From the NCBI RefSeq assembly GCF_000321045.1, contig NZ_HE578947.1, forward strand, positions 534,690 through 598,689: a stretch of 64,000 nucleotides of DNA. Direction: 5' to 3'. A program made the position numbers and the translations under genes. Below, in pieces: positions 53,225-61,612 of the stretch. The notes beneath the pieces are model-generated. The model saw only the letters and a list, made by a program, of their open reading frames with translations, was not told the DNA's origin and made no database searches. Every line of letters starts with the position of its first letter. Position 1 is the stretch's first letter. Source of the stretch: Phytobacter massiliensis JC163 (lineage in GTDB: Bacteria; Pseudomonadota; Gammaproteobacteria; Enterobacterales; Enterobacteriaceae).

Positions 53225-54535
53225 TTATTGCAGGACGATGCGCTTGATATCGCCAATGATAAACACGTAAGCCACCACGCCAACCAGAGCCGTTACGCCA
53301 ATATAGATCAGCGCATAAAAGAAATTACCGGTGCCGGAGATAATAAAGCCGATAATTAGCGGCGTGATAATGGATGCCATATTTGCACAGAAGTTAAAAA
53401 TACCGCCCGTCAGCCCGGCCATATTCTTAGGCGCGATATCGGATATAAGCGTCCAGCCCAGGCCAACCATGCCCTGACCAAAGAAAGCAACCGACATAAT
53501 AATAATGACCAGCGTGTTACTGGAAACCCAGTTCGCGGTGATAATAAAGCTCGACAGTAATAAACCGGCAATAATAGGCAGCTTACGGCTGAAATTTACG
53601 GATGCCGTTTTCTTTAATAATCTGTCGGAAACCCAGCCGCCGAAAATAATGCCGACCGCTGCCGCCATAAATGGCCAGGTGGCGAAGAAGCCGACGTGAA
53701 GCCACGGCAGCTGGCGCTCCTGGGCAAGGTAGGTCGGGAACCAGGTAAGGAAGAAGACCAGCGTGGTATTCCCCGCGAACTGCCCAAGGCTGGCGCCAAT
53801 AACCTGTCGGCAGCACAGCAGACGCTTTGCATCCGGCCAGTTAAAAGGCACGTTTTCAGCGGTTTTCTGGCCGTTATTCGCGCCGATATATTCCAGTTCC
53901 GCTTTATTGGCGAGGGTGGATTCATGCGGCTCGCGGTAAAAACGCCACCAGATAAAAGTGAAAATAATACCTAGCGCGCCGGTCAGGAAAAATAGCGTGC
54001 GCCAGCCATGGTGTTCAAGAATAAGGAAAAGCAACGGCGAGAAAGCGGCCAGCCCAATATATTCACCAACCGTATACGTTGCCGTTGCCCGCGCCCTTTC
54101 ATGCTGTGGGAACCATGTGCCGACCACCCGACTATTGACCGGAAAGCAGGGCGCTTCGCTAATTCCCAGCCCCAGACGGAGCAGCAGTAACGATTTCAGA
54201 CCCACGGAAAAGCTCTGTAATAAGGTAAACAGCGACCAGAAAAAGATAGAGAGCGCATAGGTAATTTTATTGCCGAAACGGTCGAGAAACATACCGCCAG
54301 GAATTTGCGCCAGCGCATAAGTCCAGGCGAAGGCGGAAAAGACGATGCCCATCATCGCCGGATCGATATGGATCTCTTTGGTCAGCGCCGGAGCAACAAT
54401 GCCCAAAATGGTACGATCGAGATAGTTGATCATTGTACCAACAGACAGTAACAGTAAAATAACAATACGCGCCCGGCTTCTCCGTGGCTGGCCCGCTAAG
54501 GGAACAGCGCTTTGCTGGCTGTCTATCGTCCTCAT
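53225..54535 (-). CDS. ACS-family MFS transporter (organic/sugar acid)
   Basis: 436 residues with 12 predicted membrane segments. The anion:cation symporter family pattern is clear: NYLDRTILGIVAPAL near 40, AFAWTYALAQIPGGMFLDRF near 67, and LGISEAPCFPVNSRVVGTWF near 121. It resembles galactonate/glucarate/hexuronate carriers, so it likely imports a carboxylate. It diverges from the lysR gene across a 228-base region with a palindrome at 54566-54581, suggesting LysR control. The context of a dehydroquinate dehydratase operon beyond lysR makes quinate or shikimate a candidate substrate; this is inference. Confidence 0.85.
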   Translation of the reverse strand: MRTIDSQQSAVPLAGQPRRSRARIVILLLLSVGTMINYLDRTILGIVAPALTKEIHIDPAMMGIVFSAFAWTYALAQIPGGMFLDRFGNKITYALSIFFWSLFTLLQSFSVGLKSLLLLRLGLGISEAPCFPVNSRVVGTWFPQHERARATATYTVGEYIGLAAFSPLLFLILEHHGWRTLFFLTGALGIIFTFIWWRFYREPHESTLANKAELEYIGANNGQKTAENVPFNWPDAKRLLCCRQVIGASLGQFAGNTTLVFFLTWFPTYLAQERQLPWLHVGFFATWPFMAAAVGIIFGGWVSDRLLKKTASVNFSRKLPIIAGLLLSSFIITANWVSSNTLVIIIMSVAFFGQGMVGLGWTLISDIAPKNMAGLTGGIFNFCANMASIITPLIIGFIISGTGNFFYALIYIGVTALVGVVAYVFIIGDIKRIVLQ

Positions 54536-54565
54536 ATTATTTTCCTTTAAGATTTAAAATATTTT

Positions 54566-54581
54566 TGTATGTAACCATACA
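54566..54581. promoter_or_regulatory. Palindromic operator candidate between lysR and the transporter
   Basis: TGTATGTAACCATACA is a perfect 6-4-6 palindrome within AT-rich flanks, 30 bases upstream of the transporter start and about 185 before lysR. The size fits a regulator dimer site. Other than this, 54536-54763 shows no gene. Confidence 0.5.
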
Positions 54582-54763
54582 TGCAGAAATATTTTATTGA
54601 GGCCTTTATTCAGCATATTGTTTCTGTTCTTTTACATCATATTCACACACCTGAATGGTTTTCGTCGGTTATGCCGATATTTACGCTTTTATACCCGCTT
54701 AATAGGTGTGGGTATGTTATATTTGTTGCAGTGATTGATTTTTATATTATACGGTCAAAAATA

Positions 54764-55660
54764 ATGAACCTAAAGCAACTTTACTATTTCAAGCGTTTGT
54801 CGGAAACGCAGCATTACACGGAGGCGGCATCGAGCCTTTTTATCACTCAACCCTCGCTAAGCCATGCCATATCTGAACTGGAGAAGGAACTCGGCGTCTC
54901 GCTCTTTGCCCGTAAAGGGCGCAACGTAGAGATTACGCAGAACGGGAAACGTTTTCTTCCCTATGTAGAAGATGCGCTGGCGTCGCTGGAGAAGGGGCGG
55001 TTGACATTGCAAAAAAGCGGGTTGGAAAGCAAGGAGAATATCCGCATCGCTTTTATTTATACAATGGGCGAATATGTTGTACCGCAGTTAATTCAGAAGT
55101 ATTCTGCTTCACCTTCTCATCACAACGTAACCTTTTCCTTTACCCAGGGAACCTCGCTCAATTTATTACAGGAACTGAAAGCGGGTAAGACGGATTTAGC
55201 ACTCTGTTCCTATATTGCCGATGAGCCGGATATCGATTTTATTCCGATCATTCAGCAGGAGCTGGTTGTCGTTACCGCTAAAGATCATCCCCTGGCGCGC
55301 TTATATCAACATGAGGTCGAGCTGGCTGAGACGATTCATTATCCCTACGTCTACTTTGCAGAAAATAGCGGATTACGCCCGTTTATCGATAATGTTTTCA
55401 TGCAGCAAAAAATGGTGCCGGATATCGCCTGTTATGTTGAAGAGGACACGGCGATGGCGGGGCTGGTCAGTATCGATTATGGGATAGCGATCATGCCGCG
55501 GATCTCCGCGCTCGCCAATTACAATGTCCATATCCTGACGATAAAAAATAAGATCCCTCCGCGCTATATTTATCTCGCCACAATGAAAGAGCGAGTGCTT
55601 TCCCCTGCTATTCAGTCGTTTAAAGAGTTTGTTATTGATGACAGCCAACGCACCGGTTGA
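54764..55660 (+). CDS. LysR-family transcriptional regulator
   Basis: 298 residues from ATG 54764, which gives the standard LysR start MNLKQLYYFKRLSETQHYTE; an earlier frame start at 54581 adds 61 hydrophobic residues with no match to the family. HTH at about 17-37 (TEAASSLFITQPSLSHAISE), then ELGVSLFARKGR, and a two-lobed effector domain from about 90. It sits between a transporter gene it diverges from and an aroD-ending operon it faces, so it probably controls one or both. There is no good ribosome site, suggesting low expression. Confidence 0.88.
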   Translation: MNLKQLYYFKRLSETQHYTEAASSLFITQPSLSHAISELEKELGVSLFARKGRNVEITQNGKRFLPYVEDALASLEKGRLTLQKSGLESKENIRIAFIYTMGEYVVPQLIQKYSASPSHHNVTFSFTQGTSLNLLQELKAGKTDLALCSYIADEPDIDFIPIIQQELVVVTAKDHPLARLYQHEVELAETIHYPYVYFAENSGLRPFIDNVFMQQKMVPDIACYVEEDTAMAGLVSIDYGIAIMPRISALANYNVHILTIKNKIPPRYIYLATMKERVLSPAIQSFKEFVIDDSQRTG

Positions 55661-55687
55661 AAACGCGCCCGGAGGTTTGCTCCGGGC
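55661..55687 (-). terminator. Terminator of the aroD-containing operon
   Basis: On the reverse strand GCCCGGA and TCCGGGC pair with a 7-base loop, followed by GCGTTTTC, 10 bases past the aroD stop. It also separates the convergent lysR. Confidence 0.7.
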
Positions 55688-55697
55688 ACGGTGATCA

Positions 55698-56465
55698 TCA
55701 GGACAAGATATCCATCACTTCACGCAGCTGAGCAATGGCGATCTGTCCCGGCGCCGAGGCCTGGCCAACGGTGCCGAAGGTCATCGCTGAGCCGAACAGA
55801 CGGCCGGTCACACGGCTGACGCCGCCCATTTTGCCCATCGACATGGTGATGATCGGACGGGTGGCGTACTTTTCTTTCATGGTCAGCGTGGCCGACAGCA
55901 GGGTCAGTACATCCTGCGGCGACTGCGGCATCACCGCGATCTTCGGCAGATCCGCCCCCAGCTCCTGCATGCGACGAAGACGGTGGATAATGTCTTCCTG
56001 AGCGGGCGTTTTATGGAAATCATGGTTGCTCATGATCACCTTCACGCCGCTGGCATGGGCATCGTTCACTACCGCGCGAACCTGCGCTTCGTCATTGAAC
56101 AGTTCAATGTCGATAACATCCACCAGGCCGCTGGCGGCAGCCTGACGATTGAGCGCAAAGTAGGCTTCGTCGCTGATTTCCTTTTCGCCACCCTCTTTTT
56201 TACTGCGGAAGGTGAACAGCAGCGGCATATCTGTCAGCGCGCGACGGATTTCTGCCAGCGCGTTGAGCACCTGCGCCATCTCTTCAACGCCGTTGAAATG
56301 ATCAACACGCCATTCGATGATGTCCGCACCGGAGGTGGCCAGCGCCTGAGCGTTGCGCTGCACTTCTTCCAGGGTTTTGCCGATCAGCGGCACACAAATC
56401 AGGGTCTGGCCTTCCTGAAAAGTGACGTTTTTAACTGTTACTGCTTGAATCATGTTGGTATCCAT
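55698..56465 (-). CDS. aroD: Type I 3-dehydroquinate dehydratase
   Basis: 255 residues. Converts 3-dehydroquinate to 3-dehydroshikimate through a lysine Schiff base. Catalytic residues are in place: Glu91 (SKKEGGE), His148 (SNHDFHKTP) and Lys175 (DLPKIAVMP), with the usual 27-residue gap; the C-terminal SAPGQI loop is present. It looks only roughly 50-60% identical to E. coli AroD, and its operon partners are catabolic in character. It may therefore be a second, inducible enzyme rather than the housekeeping AroD; the rest of the genome would decide. ATG 56453 is an alternative start. Last gene of the operon, 19 bases after the transporter gene. Confidence 0.93.
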   Translation of the reverse strand: MDTNMIQAVTVKNVTFQEGQTLICVPLIGKTLEEVQRNAQALATSGADIIEWRVDHFNGVEEMAQVLNALAEIRRALTDMPLLFTFRSKKEGGEKEISDEAYFALNRQAAASGLVDVIDIELFNDEAQVRAVVNDAHASGVKVIMSNHDFHKTPAQEDIIHRLRRMQELGADLPKIAVMPQSPQDVLTLLSATLTMKEKYATRPIITMSMGKMGGVSRVTGRLFGSAMTFGTVGQASAPGQIAIAQLREVMDILS

Positions 56466-56484
56466 TATTCTTTATTCCGGGCAA

Positions 56485-57699
56485 TCAGGCTGTTGCCGCT
56501 ACGCCGGAAGATTTCAGAGCCGCACGCGCCTGTAGCTGACGATAACCGATATACAGGGCGATAACAAAGCCGACGATAGCGATCAGAAGATCGAACCACA
56601 TAATGCTGGCGATACCCATCTTCGATAGTTTTGCCGTGATAAGTGGGATCGTAAAGCTTGCCAGGCTTCCAGCGGTATAAAAGATCCCGGTGGCTTTGCC
56701 TTTTCCATTGGGGAAGCTCATAGCCATAATGGTCGCGCCTATCTGCAGCACGCCGCCAGCGGCGGCAAAGCCGATGATAAAGGCGAAGCCGGTCACAATC
56801 ATTGGCGTAGGGAACAGGCAGACGATCAGCAGTGAAATCATCGACAGGAAGGTGTAGATGATCATGGCGACGGCTGAGCTAAATACCTCTTTGACAAAGG
56901 CCGCAGTGACAAATACGCATGTCAGGGAACCGGCGGTATAGACGCTCAGCAGCTTGATTGCTGACTCATGCGGGATCCCGGCAACGAACTCGCCGTACTG
57001 CGCTAACCACTGGCTGACCAGATAAAAAGTCGCCATACCGATATAGCCGTACAGGGTAAAGATGACCATATCCAGCTTGCCGGAGTCCGCTTTCGGGGCA
57101 ACGGCGGCGGCTGGTGATTTTTCTGCGGTTTCCTTCTTCGCCCGATGGTCCGGGAAAGGCATTTTTATCAGATAGATCGCGCTCAGAACCATCAGTGCTG
57201 CAGCGATGATAAACGACCAGCCATACCACATGTTCGCCCAAATCAGCGCGCTGATAATGAACGGCAACAGGAACTGCCCGGCAGAAACAAAGGCTTTGAT
57301 CAGCACGTTTGCCCGGCTGGCGGAGTTAGGGAAAGATTCCATCAGCGCCGGATAAGTACCGGAATCGAGGAAGCTGTTCGCCAGACCCGCCATAATGCCG
57401 CAGCAATAAGCCAGATAGATGTTTTTCGTCAGCAGAATACCGAGGAAGAACACCACATAGCTGGCTATGCCGAGATAGATAAAAGGTTTACGACCGAAAC
57501 GGTCGGACAGGAAGCCTGTCACGATCGTAGCGAGCTTACCAATCCCGAGCGACGAAATGACAATGGAGACGCCGGCAGCGTCGGTTCCCCATTGTTCCTG
57601 CAGATTCGCCATGTTGAGGGTAATTAACAATACCCCCATACCGTGAATCAGGTAATTAAGATATAGCCCAGCTGCCGTTGGGACATATTGATTTTTCAT
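56485..57699 (-). CDS. YdiN/YdiM-type MFS transporter
   Basis: 404 residues with 12 predicted membrane segments. It resembles E. coli YdiN/YdiM, which lie beside ydiB and aroD in that genome: NYLIHGMGVLLITLNMANL near 16, GFLSDRFGRKPFIYLG near 60, and LDSGTYPALMESFP near 110. Substrate unproven; the fixed company of ydiB and aroD suggests quinate, shikimate or a related cyclic acid. ATG 57699 is preferred because AAGGA lies 9 bases before it; ATG 57708 is directly next to the ribosome site. The ydiB-like gene ends just upstream. Confidence 0.85.
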   Translation of the reverse strand: MKNQYVPTAAGLYLNYLIHGMGVLLITLNMANLQEQWGTDAAGVSIVISSLGIGKLATIVTGFLSDRFGRKPFIYLGIASYVVFFLGILLTKNIYLAYCCGIMAGLANSFLDSGTYPALMESFPNSASRANVLIKAFVSAGQFLLPFIISALIWANMWYGWSFIIAAALMVLSAIYLIKMPFPDHRAKKETAEKSPAAAVAPKADSGKLDMVIFTLYGYIGMATFYLVSQWLAQYGEFVAGIPHESAIKLLSVYTAGSLTCVFVTAAFVKEVFSSAVAMIIYTFLSMISLLIVCLFPTPMIVTGFAFIIGFAAAGGVLQIGATIMAMSFPNGKGKATGIFYTAGSLASFTIPLITAKLSKMGIASIMWFDLLIAIVGFVIALYIGYRQLQARAALKSSGVAATA

Positions 57700-57710
57700 C
57701 GCGCTCATCC

Positions 57711-58574
57711 TTAGAACAGGATACTTTTGACGTACTCAACCGGCATTTCTTTGCCCGTCCAGATCTCAAAAGCGCGCGCGCCTTGCCACAGCATCATCCC
57801 CAGGCCGTTAATGGTGCGGCAGCCCTGTTGCTCTGCGACTTCCAGCAGATGGGTTTTACGCGGGTTATAGACCACATCGGAGACGATCAGCTCAGGGCGC
57901 AGGAAGCTGGCATCTGGCAGCAACATCTGGCCTTCAAACGGTTTCATGCCGACGCCGGTAGCGTTGGTGAGGATCACGCTGCTGGCGATTTCGGCGCGCA
58001 GTTTTTCATGATCGTCCAGATCGTAGAGATGGATCTCGCAGTTGGTGTTGTTGCGGATCTTGGCCACGGTCTTCTCCGCGTTCGGGAAGAACTTATCTTT
58101 TTTATTGAAGATAGCGATCTCTTTGACCCCATCCAGCGCGGCCTGCACGCAGATGGCTGTCGCAGCGCCGCCCGCGCCCAGCACGGTCATTTTCTTACCG
58201 ATGATATCAATGCCTTCTTCACGCAGCGCGCGCATGTAGCCGGTGCCGTCGGTGATATGACCGGTCAGTACGCCATTATCATTGACCACGGTATTGACCG
58301 CGCCAACCAGTTCAGCCGCTGGAGAAAGCTTGTCGAGATACTGGCAGATTTCGGTTTTATTCGGCATAGAGACGTTATAGCCGCGCAGCTTCATCGCCCG
58401 GAAGCCCTGCACCACGTCTTTCAGCTCCTGGTTGCCCACTTCAAAGGCCAGATAAACATAATCCAGCCCCAGGTGCGCAAACGCTTCATTGTGCATGGTC
58501 GGCGACATGCTGTGACGAATTGGCGTGGCGATAAGCCCAATCAGTTCGGTGTGTCCTGTAATACGTTCAGCCAT
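57711..58574 (-). CDS. YdiB-like quinate/shikimate dehydrogenase
   Basis: 287 residues of the AroE/YdiB family. SMSP (22-25) binds the substrate, with catalytic Lys73 (NVSMPNK) and Asp109 (ITDGTG); the dinucleotide loop is GAGGAA (133-138). The segment after the second strand, FNKKDKFF, parallels YdiB FNRRDEFF, which accepts NAD as well as NADP, rather than the NADP-specific AroE loop. It would interconvert quinate and 3-dehydroquinate or shikimate and 3-dehydroshikimate. It is 10 bases after the flavoenzyme gene and 2-11 bases before the transporter gene, so clearly one operon. Confidence 0.88.
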   Translation of the reverse strand: MAERITGHTELIGLIATPIRHSMSPTMHNEAFAHLGLDYVYLAFEVGNQELKDVVQGFRAMKLRGYNVSMPNKTEICQYLDKLSPAAELVGAVNTVVNDNGVLTGHITDGTGYMRALREEGIDIIGKKMTVLGAGGAATAICVQAALDGVKEIAIFNKKDKFFPNAEKTVAKIRNNTNCEIHLYDLDDHEKLRAEIASSVILTNATGVGMKPFEGQMLLPDASFLRPELIVSDVVYNPRKTHLLEVAEQQGCRTINGLGMMLWQGARAFEIWTGKEMPVEYVKSILF

Positions 58575-58584
58575 GATAAAGTCC

Positions 58585-60618
58585 TTAGTAAGTTAAAACG
58601 GGAATTCGTTGCGCTTCGCGGATACCCAGCACGCCCATATCTTCCAGGGCATCCAGCACGTTGCGGCCTTCGCGTACGCCATCAATGATGCGCCGCGCCG
58701 CCAGGCTGTCGCCGATATTCATTACTTTTACGTTGTTGGCGTTGGCCCAGCGTTCAATTTCATCGAGGCCGCTTCTGTTAGCGCGCATTCCCAGGCACAC
58801 AAAGCCGTAATCGAAGGGAATATCGAACGCGCCGTCGGCATTTTTGACGCTAAAATGGTTGGCGGAGACTTCAACAAGCTGCGTGTTCATATGCTGTTCG
58901 ACATGGTGTTCATCCAGCATGGTCAGCATGGCGTTTTTGGTGATGATATCGAGATCGCGCCCTGCGGCGTCTTGCATCTCAATTAACACGCACTGTGCGC
59001 CGCGAAGAGAGAAATACTCAATCACATCCAGACCGACCGCGCCCGCGCCGACCACGGCGATGCGTTTACCTTTCACATCGCTGAATTTATCGAGCTGATG
59101 GATCATGCCCATGATCGAGAAGACGTTGCCGCCGGTAGCATCAATGTTTTCCTTGAGTCCGCTAATAGGCGGCAGCAGCGGAACAGAGCCGGTGGCGGTT
59201 ACAATCAGGTCAGGACGCAGGGCGGAGACGGACTCAACGCTCGCCGTATGGCCAACCTGAACCATCAGGTTATCTAAACCAGCCAGACGGGTTTTCATAA
59301 ACTGCGGGAAATCGGCGATGCGTTTTTTTTCCGGCAGAAGGGAGATTTCGCTCGCCAGGCCGCCCAGGCTGTGGGTTTTTTCCAGCAGCCAGGTGTGGCA
59401 ACCCACTTCCGCCGCGGTGCAGGCGGCTTCCATACCCGCGGTGCCCGCGCCGATCACCACAACGCGCGTCTCCTGATTAACGGCGCGCTGTTTGTAGGCG
59501 TCGCCGTGAATGATATCCGGGTTGATGGAGCAGCGCAGCGGGCGGGAACGGGCGATACGGTGGTCAGCACAGCCGATATTGCAGGAGATGCACTTGCGCA
59601 GCAGGCGCTCGTTGCCGCTCTGCACTTTTTGCACCCACTCTGGTTCGGCAATCAGGCCGCGGCCAATGGCGATCAGATCGGCGTCGCCGCTGGCGATAAT
59701 ATCCTCGGCAACTTTCGGGCTGCGGATATTGCCGGCAATGACCGTCGGCTTATTGAATTTGTCCCGTACCGCGCGGGAGAGATAGCGCTTCCAGCCATCT
59801 TCCAGCGACATCTGATCGATTTGCAGATTGAGGTTGTCATTTTGCGCGGCAGAAACGTTAAGAATGTCCACCTTCTCCTGGCACAGTTCCAGGATGCGCA
59901 GCGAATCTTCCAGCGTATTGCCGCCTTCAAGAAAATCATCGGCGCTAAAGCGCAGGCTGATGGGAAAGCGCGGCCCCACGCTGGCGCGGACTTTATCGAC
60001 GATAAGGGTCAGAATACGCGCGCGGTTCTCTACGCTACCGCCGAACTCATCGGTGCGTTTATTAAACAGCGGCGATAAAAACTGGCTGATTAAATAGGAG
60101 TGACCGGCGTGAATTTCTACGCAGTCAAAATTGGCGCGGCGCACGCGTTCCGCCGCGTCGCCGAACTTCTCTACCGCACGATAAATATCTTCATGGGTCA
60201 TCGGACGGGGAATATTGCCGTTCTTTTTCGATGGCGTGCTGGAAGAGGAGAGCGGCTGTTCGCCATTCAGGCGATAGGCGTAAGCGGAAGCGCCCGCATG
60301 ATTAAGCTGAATAGAGACGCGGGCGCCATGTTTATGCAGCGTCTCCGTTAATTTAAATAAGCCGGGAATATATTGATCGTTATCGATACGCAGTTGCGTT
60401 GTGCCGTTGGAGGCGAAAGGGAAATCAATACAGATATTTTCGATGGTGATTAAACCCGTGCCGCCTCTGGCGCGCAGTTCGTAGTACTCGAGCTGTTCCT
60501 GCGATACTTCGCCGTTGAGGCTTGCCAGATTGGTGCCCATTGGCGGCATGATGATGCGGTTTTTTAGCGTCATCCCGTTGATGGTGAGCGGGGTAAACAG
60601 GTGTTGATAGTGGCTCAT
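58585..60618 (-). CDS. Enoate-reductase-like flavo-iron-sulfur oxidoreductase
   Basis: 677 residues from ATG 60618 (GGAGAGAG upstream); an ATG at 60657 is less likely. Domain order matches 2-enoate reductase / 2,4-dienoyl-CoA reductase / BaiCD: an FMN-binding old-yellow-enzyme barrel (1-340; active-site stretch HAGHSY at 170-175 and RTDEFGGSVENRARI after it). Next comes a 4Fe-4S motif with Cys343, 346, 350 and 363, then FAD and NAD(P) folds (GAGTAG at 390, GAGAVG at 524). Such enzymes reduce activated C=C bonds with NAD(P)H, often as an anaerobic electron sink. First gene of the operon with ydiB-like, transporter and aroD; 3-dehydroshikimate, a conjugated enone acid, is a plausible substrate (inference). 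Confidence 0.88.
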   Translation of the reverse strand: MSHYQHLFTPLTINGMTLKNRIIMPPMGTNLASLNGEVSQEQLEYYELRARGGTGLITIENICIDFPFASNGTTQLRIDNDQYIPGLFKLTETLHKHGARVSIQLNHAGASAYAYRLNGEQPLSSSSTPSKKNGNIPRPMTHEDIYRAVEKFGDAAERVRRANFDCVEIHAGHSYLISQFLSPLFNKRTDEFGGSVENRARILTLIVDKVRASVGPRFPISLRFSADDFLEGGNTLEDSLRILELCQEKVDILNVSAAQNDNLNLQIDQMSLEDGWKRYLSRAVRDKFNKPTVIAGNIRSPKVAEDIIASGDADLIAIGRGLIAEPEWVQKVQSGNERLLRKCISCNIGCADHRIARSRPLRCSINPDIIHGDAYKQRAVNQETRVVVIGAGTAGMEAACTAAEVGCHTWLLEKTHSLGGLASEISLLPEKKRIADFPQFMKTRLAGLDNLMVQVGHTASVESVSALRPDLIVTATGSVPLLPPISGLKENIDATGGNVFSIMGMIHQLDKFSDVKGKRIAVVGAGAVGLDVIEYFSLRGAQCVLIEMQDAAGRDLDIITKNAMLTMLDEHHVEQHMNTQLVEVSANHFSVKNADGAFDIPFDYGFVCLGMRANRSGLDEIERWANANNVKVMNIGDSLAARRIIDGVREGRNVLDALEDMGVLGIREAQRIPVLTY

Positions 60619-60931
60619 TTTCTCTCTCCACGGGCCAGGCAGGCGTACTCCTGACATAGCTAAAATAATGATTATCTGTGGGGGAAGATAACGAGCCGGT
60701 CCGGGGAAAAATAATGCTTTTTTTTGCCCGTAACCATAGGGACTTTCTATAAAATTAACAAATAATTAACACAAATGTATTTTCTCGTTAAATACGTCAG
60801 CACCATTTTTACTTGTTACTGTGAACATCTACAAAAGACGTTGTTAATTTGACCTAAACGGCAGGGCGAACCATAAAAAAATTTTAAATTTTCAACTAAG
60901 CTATTTTCTGACGGCGGGAAATTTCAAAATT

Positions 60932-60947
60932 TGTGAATTGGATCACG
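60932..60947 (-). promoter_or_regulatory. CRP-like site
   Basis: TGTGAATTGGATCACG matches TGTGA-N6-TCACA with one mismatch. It lies upstream of the flavoenzyme operon, rather far for classical activation unless the promoter is near 60880. Confidence 0.5.
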
Positions 60948-60959
60948 TTTTAATTCAGG

Positions 60960-60983
60960 AAAAGCCCGGTCGGCTGACCGGGC
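60960..60983 (-). terminator. Terminator of the leu operon
   Basis: On the reverse strand GCCCGGTC and GACCGGGC form an 8-bp stem with a 4-base loop, followed by TTTT. It is 13 bases after the leuD stop. Confidence 0.88.
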
Positions 60984-60996
60984 AAAAGGGCAGGGC

Positions 60997-61602
60997 TTAG
61001 CGCATAAAGGCAGGCTGCTTGTCTTCGTAAGCGGCGATAGCATCTTCGTGCTGCAACGTCAGGCCGATACTGTCCAGACCGTTAAGCATGCAGTGCCGAC
61101 GGAAGGGATCGATTTTAAAGGCGTACAATTTATCGCCTGCTCTCACCACTTCGGCTTCCAGATCCACTTCAAACGTCATGCCCGGATTGGCTTTGACCAG
61201 CGTAAACAGCTCGTCTACCTGCTCATCGCTCAGCGTGACCGGCAGCAGCTGATTGTTGAAGCTGTTGCCATAAAAGATGTCGGCGAAACTTGGCGCGATA
61301 ACGGCCTTAAAGCCATAGTCGGTCAGCGCCCAGGGGGCGTGCTCGCGTGATGAGCCGCAGCCGAAGTTTTCCCGCGCCAGCAGAATGGAGGCTCCTTTAT
61401 AGACCGGATAGTTAAGCACGAACTCCGGGTTTGGCACTTCGCCCTTGTCATCCAGAAAACGCCAGTCATTAAACAGATGCGCGCCGAAACCGGTGCGGGT
61501 GACCTTCTGCAAAAACTGCTTGGGAATGATGGCGTCAGTATCGACGTTGGCGGCATCCAGAGGGACAACCAGGCCGGTGTGCTGCGTAAATTTCTCTGCC
61601 AT
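60997..61602 (-). CDS. leuD: 3-isopropylmalate dehydratase small subunit
   Basis: 201 residues, the E. coli length. With LeuC it isomerises 2-isopropylmalate to 3-isopropylmalate in leucine synthesis. The swivel domain of aconitase-type enzymes shows [11 protein letters not shown] near 20, [17 protein letters not shown] near 77 and [12 protein letters not shown]-like [13 protein letters not shown] near 107. Last gene of leuABCD, 10 bases after leuC. Confidence 0.97.
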   Translation of the reverse strand: MAEKFTQHTGLVVPLDAANVDTDAIIPKQFLQKVTRTGFGAHLFNDWRFLDDKGEVPNPEFVLNYPVYKGASILLARENFGCGSSREHAPWALTDYGFKAVIAPSFADIFYGNSFNNQLLPVTLSDEQVDELFTLVKANPGMTFEVDLEAEVVRAGDKLYAFKIDPFRRHCMLNGLDSIGLTLQHEDAIAAYEDKQPAFMR

Positions 61603-61612
61603 GATTATCTCC

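Larger units (their letters stand above)
60619..60996. other. Intergenic region between the flavoenzyme operon and leuD
   Basis: 378 AT-rich bases without a gene. It holds the leu terminator at 60960-60983 and must contain the promoter of the reverse-strand operon. Two possible regulatory sites: a Fur-like sequence AAATAATGATTATCT (60663-60677, 11 of 14 arm positions) 45 bases before the flavoenzyme gene, and a CRP-like TGTGAATTGGATCACG (60932-60947) about 315 bases before it. A TTGTGT-17-TATAGA promoter can be drawn on the reverse strand but is weak. Confidence 0.5.

Noticed and set aside
54581-54763. N-terminal extension of the LysR protein
   Set aside because: LysR regulators start a few residues before the HTH. 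The extra 61 residues would be an out-of-place hydrophobic stretch over the control region.
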